This document shows, piece by piece, positions 31,229 through 40,687 of a stretch of DNA of 64,000 nt (position 1 is its first letter; each line of letters opens with the position of its first letter). Both the position numbers and the translations under genes were made by a program. This DNA is from Clostridiales bacterium (GTDB lineage Bacteria; Bacillota; Clostridia; Christensenellales; Borkfalkiaceae). The notes beneath the pieces are model-generated. The model worked only from the letters and a program-made list of their open reading frames with translations. It made no database searches and was not told where the DNA came from. The stretch spans positions 23,733 to 87,732 of the forward strand of contig DPGH01000013.1 of assembly GCA_003523255.1 (NCBI GenBank), in the 5' to 3' direction.

Positions 31229-31498
31229 TTACACCCTGTGCATCGCGTTGAAAACGTCTTCGTGCTGAACGATTATCTTTACGCCGATTTCTTTACCGAG
31301 GGCTTCGGCTTTATTAACGAGTTCTAAAAACGTTCCGTTATATCCGCCGAGATTTACGAGCATTATCATCGTAAAACAACCTTGCATGATAGTCTGGCTT
31401 ATATCTTCGATATTGATGCCGCAATCCGCAAGCATGTTAGAAACGCCCGCGATTATACCCGGCTTGTCCTTTCCTAAAACGGTTAAAACTGCTTTCAT
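31229..31498 (-). CDS. ACT-domain regulatory protein (UPF0237)
   Basis: An 89-residue single ACT domain: [23 protein letters not shown], then [21 protein letters not shown], a pattern typical of small-ligand (amino-acid) binding ACT modules. It is the first gene of an operon with the UPF0210 protein and may be its ligand-sensing partner. Promoter region is the 113-base gap upstream (31499-31611), where I see no clear consensus. Confidence 0.9.
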   Translation of the reverse strand: MKAVLTVLGKDKPGIIAGVSNMLADCGINIEDISQTIMQGCFTMIMLVNLGGYNGTFLELVNKAEALGKEIGVKIIVQHEDVFNAMHRV

Positions 31499-31611
31499 AA
31501 CGCCTCCGTGCGAAATATTTTCGCATCGATTTTCGTTTATTTTACCATTTTACGAAAGTTTTTACAAGTTTTTTTATACCCCGCGCGAAAAATCGTTTTT
31601 ATTGCGCCGAC

Positions 31612-32328
31612 TTAACGGTCGCTTTTAGAAAAAAACACTTTATCCCCGTAATACTCTTTAAGATATTTTTCGTCACGCTCGGGGAGATTGCCTGAAAGTT
31701 CCACTTCTCCGCAATTACTTAAAAGCACTTCCCTCACGATTTTTATGTTCTCGCCGGAAAGCAAATCCGAACGTTTTAACCGCCGAAAATGCCAGTCGTA
31801 AACCCTGCCGGAATCCACGTACACCCTTTTACTTTTTCTCTCTAAAAGATAGGTCATAAAGTCTTTGAGTTGCTCTCCTTTAAACCTCGAAGGAAGGTAC
31901 GACGCAACGTCCTCCCACTTACGTTTAAGCGGAATAAGCATAAAATTGAAAACCCCGTCTACGGATATTTCTTCTTTTAGTCCGAGTCTTGCGGCGGCGT
32001 ACTTTTTATCGTCTTCGAGGTCGGCGGCGATAAGTCCGGTAAAAAGTATTTCCTTTTCCTCCGGCGTAAGACCGTAAAGGTTTACCGCCGTTTTGAAATA
32101 ATCGTATTTATAATATATCGCGACCACGTCGGCGACTTTATCGAGCGTTTCGGCGCGGACCACTTCTTTAAACCTATCCGGGCAACTTATTTTAACGGTT
32201 ACTCTGCCGCCCTCATCTTTTACGACGGCGCCGCCGCCCGCCCCCGAAACGAGTTCTTTAACGGAGTTCGCCACGTACTCCGCGCCTTTTAAGTTTTTAA
32301 CGGAATCGCTTACAGTTATAACAGCCAT
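31612..32328 (-). CDS. Uncharacterised protein, possibly YtxC-like sporulation protein
   Basis: A 238-residue soluble protein. The N-terminal half is alpha/beta; the C-terminal half contains FMLIPLKRKWEDVASYLPSRFKGEQLKDFMTYLLERKSKRVYVDSGRVYDWHFRRL and a final segment on receptor-like strands. The middle-to-end pattern recalls YtxC, a sporulation-associated protein of Firmicutes, but the match is weak. It is transcribed with the P-type ATPase upstream (5-base gap). Function not known. Confidence 0.5.
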   Translation of the reverse strand: MAVITVSDSVKNLKGAEYVANSVKELVSGAGGGAVVKDEGGRVTVKISCPDRFKEVVRAETLDKVADVVAIYYKYDYFKTAVNLYGLTPEEKEILFTGLIAADLEDDKKYAAARLGLKEEISVDGVFNFMLIPLKRKWEDVASYLPSRFKGEQLKDFMTYLLERKSKRVYVDSGRVYDWHFRRLKRSDLLSGENIKIVREVLLSNCGEVELSGNLPERDEKYLKEYYGDKVFFSKSDR

Positions 32329-32333
32329 ACGCT

Positions 32334-35054
32334 TTAGTCTATGCCGGTCGCGCGGTTTTTATTTATTCCGGGCAACAAAACGTTGCGAGAAAAACCTTTT
32401 TTGCGCGCGGCGGCTTTTTTCACCCCCGCCGCCTTACGATAAAAACACTTGAATATTTCGGTTATAAGTACTATCGAAACAGCCGTAAGCACGCATTTTA
32501 CCCACAACAAGGCGGACATAGGCGATATTCCGAAAGGTTTATAGCATACCTGAACGATAAACGCGTGCAAGACGAAAACCCCCGCGAAAGTGAAAATCAT
32601 GATTTTATCGTCTTTAGCGTTTTTGAATATGCTTTCGGACCCGAGTTTCGCGCTGTTGAACGCGTTGAAAAGCTGAAACGCAACGAACAGCGTAAAGGTT
32701 GCGCTTTTAACTTCTCCGCCGGACGCGCCGAGAAAATTGAATACGTATTGCAAAACCATGACCGTGCCGATAAATACGCCGTTAAAAAGTATACGGAACA
32801 GCATTTTAACGCTTACGATGCTTTCGGTACGCCCCACGGGTTTGTCGCGCATAACGCCCTCGTTAATACGCGTAAGTCCGAGAGTCAGCGCGGGCGGTCC
32901 GTCCATTATAACGTTAATCCATAACAGTTGCAAGGTGTTAAACGGCGCGGTCAGCCCCATAAGCGCGGCTATCGTTATAAACAGCAATGCGGACACGTTT
33001 ACAGAAAGTTGAAAGGTTATAAACCGCTGAAGATTTCTGTACACGTTTCTCCCGAAAGCCACGGCCTTTACCACAGTCGCGAAACTGTCGTCTAAAAGCA
33101 CCACGTCGGCGGCTTCTTTGGTTATTTCGCTTCCGCTTTTACCCATTGCCACGCCGACGTCCGCGTGTTTAATCGCGGGCGCGTCGTTTACGCCGTCGCC
33201 CGTTACCGCAACCACCTCGCCAGAGGATTTCAGCGCGCGTACCACGCGGAGTTTCGTCATGGGAGTGCTTCTCGCAATAACGGAAATTCTTTTTAACGCT
33301 TTAATCAGCGCTTCGTCCGAAAGTCCTTCTAAATATACGGCGTTTACCGCTTCTTTTTCGCTTTTGGCTATGCCGAGTTTTTTTGCTATTGCAAGGGCTG
33401 TCGTTTCGTTGTCGCCCGTAAGCATTATAACGCGTATGCCCGCGCTTTTGCACTCTTCCACCGCTTTATACGCGTCTTTTCTTATCGGGTCCGACAGAAC
33501 CGCGTACCCGTCGCATACAAGACCGTTTTCCGTTTCCGCGTCGAACGAGTCGCCCTTTTTGAAGTCCTTATGCGCAAACATTATAACCCGCTCTGCCGCG
33601 GACTGACAGTTTTTCATTTCCCCGATAAGTCGGTTTTTCTCCGCGGGCGACAGTGCGCACCGCTCTAAAACCCTTTCGGGCGCGCCTTTAATCAAAAGCC
33701 TGATTCCGCCGCCCGCATATATCGCGGTAACCATGTACTTTTTATCCGAATCGAAAGGCACGCGCTCGGTTACTTCAAAAGATTTTCGGTACTTAACCGA
33801 GTCTTGCTTTTTTTCTTTTTCGAACGCGCACAAAAGCGCGCACTCGGTGCCGCTGCCCGTAAATACTTCTTTATCGTTTTCGTACACCTTTTCGGCGGAT
33901 GAATTGCAAACGAAATTTTGAATAACCTCATCGTTCGCCGCGCTTACGGGAACGGTTTTGCCGTTTACGCCGACGAACTTTACGAGCGTCATTTTGTTTT
34001 CGGTAAGAGTACCCGTTTTATCCGAACATATAACGCTGACGGAGCCCATCGTTTCGGTTGCGACCATTTTTTTTATAAGCGCGTTTTCTTTTGCGAGTTT
34101 AATCATATTAAGCGCGAGCGACACTGCGACTATGGTCGGTAAACCCTCTGGAACCGCGGCGACTATCGTTATTATGCAGGAAATAAAAAGTTCCTGCACG
34201 CCATCGAAACTCAGCGAGCCCGAAACCGCAAGCCTTATTACCGACGTTACGAATACCGCAACGGCGAAAGTCGTGCCCACGGCGGAAATGGTTTTTCCGA
34301 GCGCGGCGAGTTTATGCGACAGCGGCGAAACGCCTTTATCTTTGGCGGTGAGTTCGCCGGCGATTTTACCCGTTTCGGTATCTTTACCGACGGAGGTAAC
34401 AACCATTTTACCCGTTCCCGTTTTTACGAACGTGCCGGAATATACACAGTTTTTTCGCTCCGCTATAGGAACGTTTTCACACCTTATGACGGCACAGGTT
34501 TTACCCCCGGGATGGCTTTCGCCGGTAAGGGCGGATTCGTCCAAAGTTAAATCGTCGCACTCGATAAGTCTGCCGTCGGCAACTATTTTATCCCCTGCGG
34601 ACAGCAAAATAACGTCGCCGCAAACGACGAACCTTTGAGATACGGAAACTACTTTTCCGTCCCTTATAACCTTTACGCTTAAATCACCGCAAAGCCCGTT
34701 CATGGCGAGAAAGGCTTTTTCGGAACTGCCTTCCATAACGAGGGTTATCGTAACCGAAAGGGCGATAGCCGCGAGTATGCCGAGGCACTCTGAAAAATCG
34801 GCTTCGCCGGTTTTTAAAAAACTTCCGAACTTAGTTCCGAAAGCGATTAAAAAGCCTATTAAAAGTATTGTCATCATAGGCTCTGCGAGCGCGCCGAAAA
34901 GCCTTTTAATAAATCCGTTTTTCTTTTTTGCTTCGACAAAGTTTTTACCGTATTTTAAAGCCGAATCGACAACCTTGTTTTCGGTCAGCCCCGTTTTCGG
35001 GTCGCTACCGAAAAATTTCAGCGTTTCTTCCGCGGTTTTGCAATGAAAGTCCAT
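32334..35054 (-). CDS. P-type calcium-transporting ATPase
   Basis: A 906-residue P2-type ATPase, full length. It has the actuator TGES (177-180), the membrane PEGLP in helix 4 (302-306), the phosphorylation motif CSDKTGTLTEN (Asp about 345), the nucleotide domain KGAPERVL and the hinge TGDGVNDAPA, with about ten membrane segments. The PEGLP motif and N-terminal cation-ATPase domain indicate Ca2+ export (SERCA/PMCA-like), though Mn2+ is possible. The C-terminus is basic (AAGVKKAAARKK). It diverges from the phosphoribosyltransferase operon. Confidence 0.92.
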   Translation of the reverse strand: MDFHCKTAEETLKFFGSDPKTGLTENKVVDSALKYGKNFVEAKKKNGFIKRLFGALAEPMMTILLIGFLIAFGTKFGSFLKTGEADFSECLGILAAIALSVTITLVMEGSSEKAFLAMNGLCGDLSVKVIRDGKVVSVSQRFVVCGDVILLSAGDKIVADGRLIECDDLTLDESALTGESHPGGKTCAVIRCENVPIAERKNCVYSGTFVKTGTGKMVVTSVGKDTETGKIAGELTAKDKGVSPLSHKLAALGKTISAVGTTFAVAVFVTSVIRLAVSGSLSFDGVQELFISCIITIVAAVPEGLPTIVAVSLALNMIKLAKENALIKKMVATETMGSVSVICSDKTGTLTENKMTLVKFVGVNGKTVPVSAANDEVIQNFVCNSSAEKVYENDKEVFTGSGTECALLCAFEKEKKQDSVKYRKSFEVTERVPFDSDKKYMVTAIYAGGGIRLLIKGAPERVLERCALSPAEKNRLIGEMKNCQSAAERVIMFAHKDFKKGDSFDAETENGLVCDGYAVLSDPIRKDAYKAVEECKSAGIRVIMLTGDNETTALAIAKKLGIAKSEKEAVNAVYLEGLSDEALIKALKRISVIARSTPMTKLRVVRALKSSGEVVAVTGDGVNDAPAIKHADVGVAMGKSGSEITKEAADVVLLDDSFATVVKAVAFGRNVYRNLQRFITFQLSVNVSALLFITIAALMGLTAPFNTLQLLWINVIMDGPPALTLGLTRINEGVMRDKPVGRTESIVSVKMLFRILFNGVFIGTVMVLQYVFNFLGASGGEVKSATFTLFVAFQLFNAFNSAKLGSESIFKNAKDDKIMIFTFAGVFVLHAFIVQVCYKPFGISPMSALLWVKCVLTAVSIVLITEIFKCFYRKAAGVKKAAARKKGFSRNVLLPGINKNRATGID

Positions 35055-35112
35055 AGAAATCTCCCGTTTACAATAAAATTATGAACGAATGATTAAATAT
35101 ATGATTTACGAA

Positions 35113-35141
35113 TGGACAAATACCCTTTAAAGTGGTACAAT
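35113..35141 (+). promoter_or_regulatory. Sigma-A-like promoter for the phosphoribosyltransferase operon
   Basis: A -35 box TGGACA (35113-35118), 17-base spacer and -10 box TACAAT (35136-35141), each one mismatch from consensus, 24 bases before the start codon at 35166. Confidence 0.75.
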
Positions 35142-35165
35142 AAAATATATTTCACGAGGTGTTTT

Positions 35166-35705
35166 ATGAACGATTTTTTAACGATTGACATTAAAGGCTA
35201 TAAAGCCGACCTACCCATATTAAAATTGCCTTCGGGCGTGAAAATAGCGTTTTTCAATTTGCACGGGGCGAGCGAGATGACCGAACACTGCGGCAAAGAA
35301 CTCGCTAAACTCGCAAAAGATTGCGACGTGCTTTTGACCGCGGAGTCGAAAGGTTTGCAACTTACGCACGTCGTCGCGAGAGAACTCGGAATGAACTATT
35401 ACGCCGTGGCGAGAAAATCTAAAAAACTTTATATGCAAGACGGTATCTGCGTAAATTACGGTTCTTCGATAACTACCGGCAAAGAACAGTCTTTTTACCT
35501 TTCCAAACACGACGTAGACCTTATCAAAGGCAAAAAAGTCGGCATAATAGATGACGTTATTTCTACCGGAGAAAGCGTTAAAGGGCTGACGGAACTGGTA
35601 GAAAAAGCCGGCGGTATAGTTTACAAAAAACTTTTCGTGCTGGCAGAGGGCAACGCGAAAAACAGAAACGATATACTGTACCTTCAAAGCATACCTCTTT
35701 TATAA
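35166..35705 (+). CDS. Adenine/hypoxanthine phosphoribosyltransferase-like protein
   Basis: 179 residues from ATG 35166 (GAGG site upstream). The PRPP-binding motif IIDDVISTGESVKGL is textbook for type I phosphoribosyltransferases, and the N-terminal hood LPSGVKIAFFNLHGASEM with DVLLTAESKGLQLTHVVARELGM is of the adenine/xanthine type. It would salvage a purine base into its nucleotide. It precedes a two-component system with a 22-base gap. Which base it uses cannot be decided here. Confidence 0.85.
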   Translation: MNDFLTIDIKGYKADLPILKLPSGVKIAFFNLHGASEMTEHCGKELAKLAKDCDVLLTAESKGLQLTHVVARELGMNYYAVARKSKKLYMQDGICVNYGSSITTGKEQSFYLSKHDVDLIKGKKVGIIDDVISTGESVKGLTELVEKAGGIVYKKLFVLAEGNAKNRNDILYLQSIPLL

Positions 35706-35727
35706 ACGATTTTAACGGAGCAAGCGA

Positions 35728-36405
35728 ATGAAAATACTGCTCGTAGACGACGAAAAACAACTCGTATCGGCGCTCTCCGCCATACTTAAACAAAACAAGT
35801 ATTCGGTAGACGTCGCTTTCGACGGAGAAGAAGGCTTGGACCATGCCCTTTCCGGCGTATACGACCTTATAATACTCGACGTTATGATGCCCGTAAAAGA
35901 CGGTTTTACGGTACTTAAAACTTTGCGTGAAAACAAAATCGACACGCCCGTTCTGATTCTTTCGGCAAAAACCGAAACGAGCGATAAAATAGACGGGCTT
36001 AATTCGGGCGCGGACGATTACCTTACCAAACCTTTTTCTACCGAAGAACTTTTGGCGAGAGTCAAAGCGCTTTTGCGCAGAAAAGAAAAGTTTACGGGCG
36101 ACGTTATAACGGCGGGCGATTTAACCCTTAACAGAGATTCTTTCGAACTTGCCTGCGGCGATAAAAAGATAACGCTCGGCAAAAAAGAATTTCAGATACT
36201 CGAAATGCTCTTTCTGTCGCAAGGCAAAAGCATCGATAAAGAACGCTTTATCGAAAAAGTCTGGGGATACGACACCGACGCCGAATATAACACGGTAGAA
36301 GTTTACGTTTCGTTTTTGAGAAAGAAAATGAGCGCGATAGGCTCGACCTCCGAGATAAAATCCATAAGGGGGCTCGGCTACACGCTCGGAGTTAAAAATG
36401 GTTAA
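35728..36405 (+). CDS. OmpR-family response regulator
   Basis: A 225-residue regulator: receiver domain with DDEK (acidic pocket), phosphorylated Asp 51 in LIILDVMMP, Thr in ILSAK, Lys in DDYLTKPF, then an OmpR/PhoB winged helix (EFQILEMLFLSQGKSIDKERF, VEVYVSFLRKKM, RGLGYTLG). It pairs with the histidine kinase that overlaps its end by 8 bases. Targets unknown. Confidence 0.93.
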   Translation: MKILLVDDEKQLVSALSAILKQNKYSVDVAFDGEEGLDHALSGVYDLIILDVMMPVKDGFTVLKTLRENKIDTPVLILSAKTETSDKIDGLNSGADDYLTKPFSTEELLARVKALLRRKEKFTGDVITAGDLTLNRDSFELACGDKKITLGKKEFQILEMLFLSQGKSIDKERFIEKVWGYDTDAEYNTVEVYVSFLRKKMSAIGSTSEIKSIRGLGYTLGVKNG

Positions 36406-37576
36406 AAAGGCGCAGAGAGAATTTATACTGCTGACTACCGCGATACTTTTCGCCGTGTTTGCGGTAATTTTTTGCGCGTCTTATTTCGTCTTGAAAGTGG
36501 ACTTTAACAGAACCGTTTCTTCCGACATAGACGACGCGTTTTTTACCTATGACAGAACGGAAGGAGCGATAGTCAAAGACGATTCTTTCGTCGCCAAACT
36601 TTTATCTTCTGAGCCGCGCGCCGACGGCACTTACTGGATAGACGCGCGTTTTGACGCGAACGCGTTAAACGAAGATTTTATAAACCGCGTGGTCGCGTTT
36701 GCGGAAGAAAAAAATTACGACTTCGGCAATTACGGCGAAGTTTACTATAAATTGATAAGATCCGGCGACAAAACGCTCGTAGCGGGCGTTATCGCGACCG
36801 AACTTTACGCAACGCTTCGCGCTAACCTGCTCACGGTGTTTTTGATTCTCGCGATAATTTACGTTGTGCTGTTCTTCTGCGTATACGGGTTATCGTTTAA
36901 AATAATAAGACCCGTCAGAGAAACGCTTATGCGCGAGCGACAATTTATTTCAAACGCCTCGCACGAACTTAAAACGCCCATCTCCGTTATATCCGCCAAC
37001 GCGGACGTGCTTAAATCCATCGACGATAACAAGTGGATAGAAAACATCCGCTCGCAAACCGTGCGTATGGAATCGCTTGTAACCGACCTTTTAACGCTCG
37101 CAAAACTCGACGAGGGTGCCTTCAAACTCGAAAAAACCAAGTTTAACCTTTCCGACGCGGTTTTGAGCGCGGCACTCCCCTTTGACGCCGTTGCGTTTGA
37201 AAACGGAAAACGTCTTGTTTTCGACGTACCGGAAAACGTTTACGCGGAAGGCGACGCGCAAAGCGTGAAAAAAATACTCGACGTGTTGATGGACAACGCG
37301 GTCAAGTATTCTTCTAAAAACTCCGAAATAACCGTATCGCTTAAAAACGACGGAAAACCGACCCTATCTGTTTTTAATTACGGAAGCGACGTGCCGGAAA
37401 ACGAAGCGGACAAAATGTTCGACAGATTTTACCGTGCGGATAACTCCCGCGCGCGAATTACGGGCGGCAGCGGTTTAGGACTTGCCATCGCCAAAAACAT
37501 AGCCGCCGCCAACAAATGGAAACTTTATTCCAAATCCGTTTACGGCGTTTCTATGACGATAACTTTGGTACTTTAA
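36398..37576 (+). CDS. Sensor histidine kinase
   Basis: A 392-residue HisKA kinase with two membrane segments (about 9-32 and 144-166) flanking a ~110-residue extracytoplasmic sensor, a short HAMP-like linker (FKIIRPVRETLMRERQ), the H-box NASHELKTPIS (His about 189), N-box (DVLMDNAVKYS), G1 (VFNYGSDVPE), F-box (MFDRFYRADNSR) and G2 (GGSGLGLAIAKNI). It phosphorylates the upstream response regulator. No dedicated target gene is adjacent, so the stimulus is unknown. Confidence 0.92.
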   Translation: MVKKAQREFILLTTAILFAVFAVIFCASYFVLKVDFNRTVSSDIDDAFFTYDRTEGAIVKDDSFVAKLLSSEPRADGTYWIDARFDANALNEDFINRVVAFAEEKNYDFGNYGEVYYKLIRSGDKTLVAGVIATELYATLRANLLTVFLILAIIYVVLFFCVYGLSFKIIRPVRETLMRERQFISNASHELKTPISVISANADVLKSIDDNKWIENIRSQTVRMESLVTDLLTLAKLDEGAFKLEKTKFNLSDAVLSAALPFDAVAFENGKRLVFDVPENVYAEGDAQSVKKILDVLMDNAVKYSSKNSEITVSLKNDGKPTLSVFNYGSDVPENEADKMFDRFYRADNSRARITGGSGLGLAIAKNIAAANKWKLYSKSVYGVSMTITLVL

Positions 37577-37595
37577 AGCCCCTTTCCCTTTTTTA

Positions 37596-39506
37596 TTATA
37601 AACTTATTTCGTCTAATTGTTTAAGCCAAAGTGCGCAGACCGCGTCCGACGGCATACGCCAGTTGCCGCGCGGAGAAAGGGTTACCGCGCCTATCTTTAC
37701 GCCGTCCGGCATACACGAACGTTTGAACTGCTGGCTGAAAAACCGCCTTACGAACACTTTAAGCCATTTTAACACGGTAGCGGAATCGAACTCCCCTTCA
37801 AAGGTTTTAAGCGCGGAGTAATAGATTTTTTCGGGCGAAAAACCGCGTTTAACCATATAATACAAAAAGAAATCGTGCAGCGCGTAAGGACCGACAATAT
37901 CCTCGGTCTTTTGTTTTATCTCGCTTTTATCCGGCGGGAGAAGTTCCGGGCTGACCGGCGTATCCAGTATATCCGTAAGCACGGCTTTAAGTTTTCCTTT
38001 AGAATTATCTCTGTAGTACTCCACGAGTCTACGTACGAGCGTTTTCGGAACGGACCCGTTTACCGCGTACATACTCATATGGTCGCCGTTATACGTAGCC
38101 CATCCGAGCGCAAGTTCGGATAAATCGCCCGTGCCTACCACAAGTCCGTTTTGCATGTTCGCAACGTCCATAAGCACTTGCGTGCGCTCTCTCGCCTGTG
38201 AATTTTCGTAAGCGGCGTCAAGCGAACCGTCGTGCTTTATATCTTTTAAATGCCTTTTTACCGATTTCGTAATATCTATTTTTTTCAGCGACGCGCCGAG
38301 CGATTTTGCAAGAGCGATGCTGTTTAAATACGTTCTCGACGTGGTGCCGAAGCACGGCATGGTTATAGCGAGAACGTCTTTTGATGATTTACCCGCAAAA
38401 CCCGCCGCCGTAACCGAAACGATTGCGGCAAGAGTAGAATCGAGCCCGCCCGAAAGTCCCACTACGAGTTTTTGACTATGCGTGTGGACAAGCCTTTTTT
38501 CAAGCGCTTTTGCCTGCATGGTAAGTATAAGCCCCTCTTCTCCGTCGGGAATAAACGGCGTTTTACTCAAAACTCTTTCGGGCATACCGTTTCTCGAAGC
38601 GCTGAACGGAATCTTTTTATACTCGCACTCGGGCAACGTAAAGTCCTGATTGAAAACCTTGCTCCTTTCGTAATCGAGATATTCGAGGTCTACGCAAGCG
38701 GTTGCAAGACCGTTATCGAAGGGCACGGTTTCGGCAATAATCTCGCCGTTTTCCGCAATAAGCGAATGCCCCGAAAACACAGTATCGGTGGTAGACTCGC
38801 CGTCGCCGGCGTTTGCGTAAACGTAAACCGAAACGGTTTTTGAAGAGTGGGTTGCCACAAGGTTTCTTCTGTATTCTATTTTGCCCGTATTTTCGTCGCT
38901 CGCGGAGAGGTTCACGATAACCCGAGCCCCGTGCACCGCGTGCGAAATGGAGGGCGGAACGGGCGTCCACAAATCCTCGCAAATTTCCGCGGCGACTTTA
39001 AATGACTCTTCGGATTCGTCGCAGAAAATAAGATTACGCGAAAAAGGAACGGTTACCATATCGCCTTTTTCATCCTCGCCGAGTTTAACTTCGGAATATC
39101 CGCCGTCCGTTGCGGCAAAGCACCTTTTTTCATAAAATTCGTTATAGTTCGGCAAATACGTTTTCGGCACGAGCCCTAAAACCTTACCGTTGGCGCACGC
39201 CGCCGCCGTATTATAAATCAGTCCGTCTTTTTTAAACGGAACTCCGACGAACACAAGCATTTTTTTATCCGCGGTAAATTGCGCTATTTTTATAAGCGCG
39301 GCTTTCGCGGCGGAAAGCAAAACGTCGGTATAAAATAAGTCGCCCGCGGTATACCCCGTAACGCACAATTCGGGAAAAACGAGCAGTTCCGCATTATTTT
39401 CGTCGGCGAGTTTTATGCCGTTTAAAATGTTTTCGGTATTGTATTCAACGTCGGCAACTTTTATTTTCGGCGTAAAAGTTGCCGCCTTTATATATCCGAA
39501 TTTCAT
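37596..39506 (-). CDS. nadE: Glutamine-dependent NAD+ synthase
   Basis: A 636-residue two-domain enzyme converting deamido-NAD+ to NAD+. The N-terminal nitrilase/glutaminase domain has the Glu-Lys-Cys triad: Glu about 46 in FPELCVTGY, Lys about 115 in PKTYLPNY, and Cys about 176 in ICEDLW. The C-terminal synthetase has the ATP-pyrophosphatase loop SGGLDS (352-357) and the GTGDLSELALGW segment. Length and layout match bacterial NadE of the glutamine-using type. It stands alone on the minus strand, converging with the two-component system. Confidence 0.95.
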   Translation of the reverse strand: MKFGYIKAATFTPKIKVADVEYNTENILNGIKLADENNAELLVFPELCVTGYTAGDLFYTDVLLSAAKAALIKIAQFTADKKMLVFVGVPFKKDGLIYNTAAACANGKVLGLVPKTYLPNYNEFYEKRCFAATDGGYSEVKLGEDEKGDMVTVPFSRNLIFCDESEESFKVAAEICEDLWTPVPPSISHAVHGARVIVNLSASDENTGKIEYRRNLVATHSSKTVSVYVYANAGDGESTTDTVFSGHSLIAENGEIIAETVPFDNGLATACVDLEYLDYERSKVFNQDFTLPECEYKKIPFSASRNGMPERVLSKTPFIPDGEEGLILTMQAKALEKRLVHTHSQKLVVGLSGGLDSTLAAIVSVTAAGFAGKSSKDVLAITMPCFGTTSRTYLNSIALAKSLGASLKKIDITKSVKRHLKDIKHDGSLDAAYENSQARERTQVLMDVANMQNGLVVGTGDLSELALGWATYNGDHMSMYAVNGSVPKTLVRRLVEYYRDNSKGKLKAVLTDILDTPVSPELLPPDKSEIKQKTEDIVGPYALHDFFLYYMVKRGFSPEKIYYSALKTFEGEFDSATVLKWLKVFVRRFFSQQFKRSCMPDGVKIGAVTLSPRGNWRMPSDAVCALWLKQLDEISL

Positions 39507-39582
39507 AAAAAACCTCTTTCGTTATATTTTTATAAACTTATTTTACACGTTTTTATTAAAATTAGCAATAATTTAAGACAAC

Positions 39583-39625
39583 AAAAAAAGCGATTTTATG
39601 CGTTTTAAGCAAAAATCGCTTTTTT
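39583..39625. terminator. Intrinsic terminator after galE
   Basis: A 13-bp stem formed by AAAAAGCGATTTT and its complement around a 13-base loop, with A and T runs on both sides. It serves the leftward galE operon and could also work rightward. Confidence 0.85.
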
Positions 39626-39649
39626 ATCTTAATTTAATTAACCCGCTAA

Positions 39650-40663
39650 TCAGTCGTCGTAACCGTTGGGGTTTTTAATCTGCCAGTTCATCGCGGAGCG
39701 GCACATATCCTCGATGCCGAGCGTCGCTTTAAATCCCAAAACTTTTTCCGCAAGAGAGGGATCCGCGTAGCACTCGTCTATATCGCCGGGACGACGGGGC
39801 ATTATTTTGTACGGTATGGGTTTACCCGTTACCTTTTCAAACGCGTGTACCATGTCGAGAACGGAATATCCGTGTCCGGTACCGAGGTTTACGATGAGAA
39901 GACCGGGATTTTCCGCAAGTTTATTTACCGCGAGAACGTGTCCTTTTGCAAGGTCTACAACGTGTATAAAATCTCTTACGCCGGTGCCGTCGTGCGTGGC
40001 GTAATCGTTACCGAACACGCCGAGGTATTCTCTCTTACCGACCGCGACCTGCGTGATATACGGGCAAAGGTTGTTGGGTATACCTTTGGGGTCCTCGCCG
40101 ATAAGACCCGATTCGTGCGCGCCGACGGGGTTAAAATACCTGAGTATCGCGATGTTGAAAGATTTATCCGACGCGTAAAGGTCTTTAAGCATATACTCTA
40201 TAAAGAGTTTGGTGCTGCCGTAGGGGTTAGAAGTGGAGAGCGGAAAGTCTTCTCTTATCGGCACGCTTTTCGGTTTTCCGTATACGGTTGCCGAAGAAGA
40301 GAACACAAGGTTTTTAACGTTGTGGTCGCGCATCGCAAAGCACAAAACCAAAAGCCCCTCTATGTTGTTTTCGTAATATTCGAGCGGTTTCTGGCAAGAT
40401 TCGCCCACCGCTTTAAGTCCCGCAAAGTTTATTACCGCGTCGATTTTGTTTTCTTCAAAAATTTTATCGAGGATTTTTCTGTCTCTTATGTCGCCCTCGT
40501 AAAACTTAATCTTTTTTCCAGTGATTTGCTCTACGCGCTTTACAGCCTCGTATTTGCTGTTTACGAGGTTATCGACGCAAACCACGCCGTGCCCCGCGTT
40601 TAAGAGTTCTACCGAAGTATGCGAGCCGATATAACCCGCGCCGCCCGTTACTAAAACGTTCAT
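39650..40663 (-). CDS. galE: UDP-glucose 4-epimerase
   Basis: A 337-residue extended SDR enzyme: NAD site GGAGYIG (7-13), DNLVNSK, SSSATVYG, catalytic YGSTK (Tyr 148, Lys 152), and the substrate region RYFNPVGAHESG. It interconverts UDP-galactose and UDP-glucose in the Leloir pathway. It follows galT with a 24-base gap and has an AAGGAG site. Together with galT it makes a galactose-use operon without galK in view. Confidence 0.96.
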   Translation of the reverse strand: MNVLVTGGAGYIGSHTSVELLNAGHGVVCVDNLVNSKYEAVKRVEQITGKKIKFYEGDIRDRKILDKIFEENKIDAVINFAGLKAVGESCQKPLEYYENNIEGLLVLCFAMRDHNVKNLVFSSSATVYGKPKSVPIREDFPLSTSNPYGSTKLFIEYMLKDLYASDKSFNIAILRYFNPVGAHESGLIGEDPKGIPNNLCPYITQVAVGKREYLGVFGNDYATHDGTGVRDFIHVVDLAKGHVLAVNKLAENPGLLIVNLGTGHGYSVLDMVHAFEKVTGKPIPYKIMPRRPGDIDECYADPSLAEKVLGFKATLGIEDMCRSAMNWQIKNPNGYDD

Positions 40664-40687
40664 AAATATTTCTCCTTTTTTATTTTA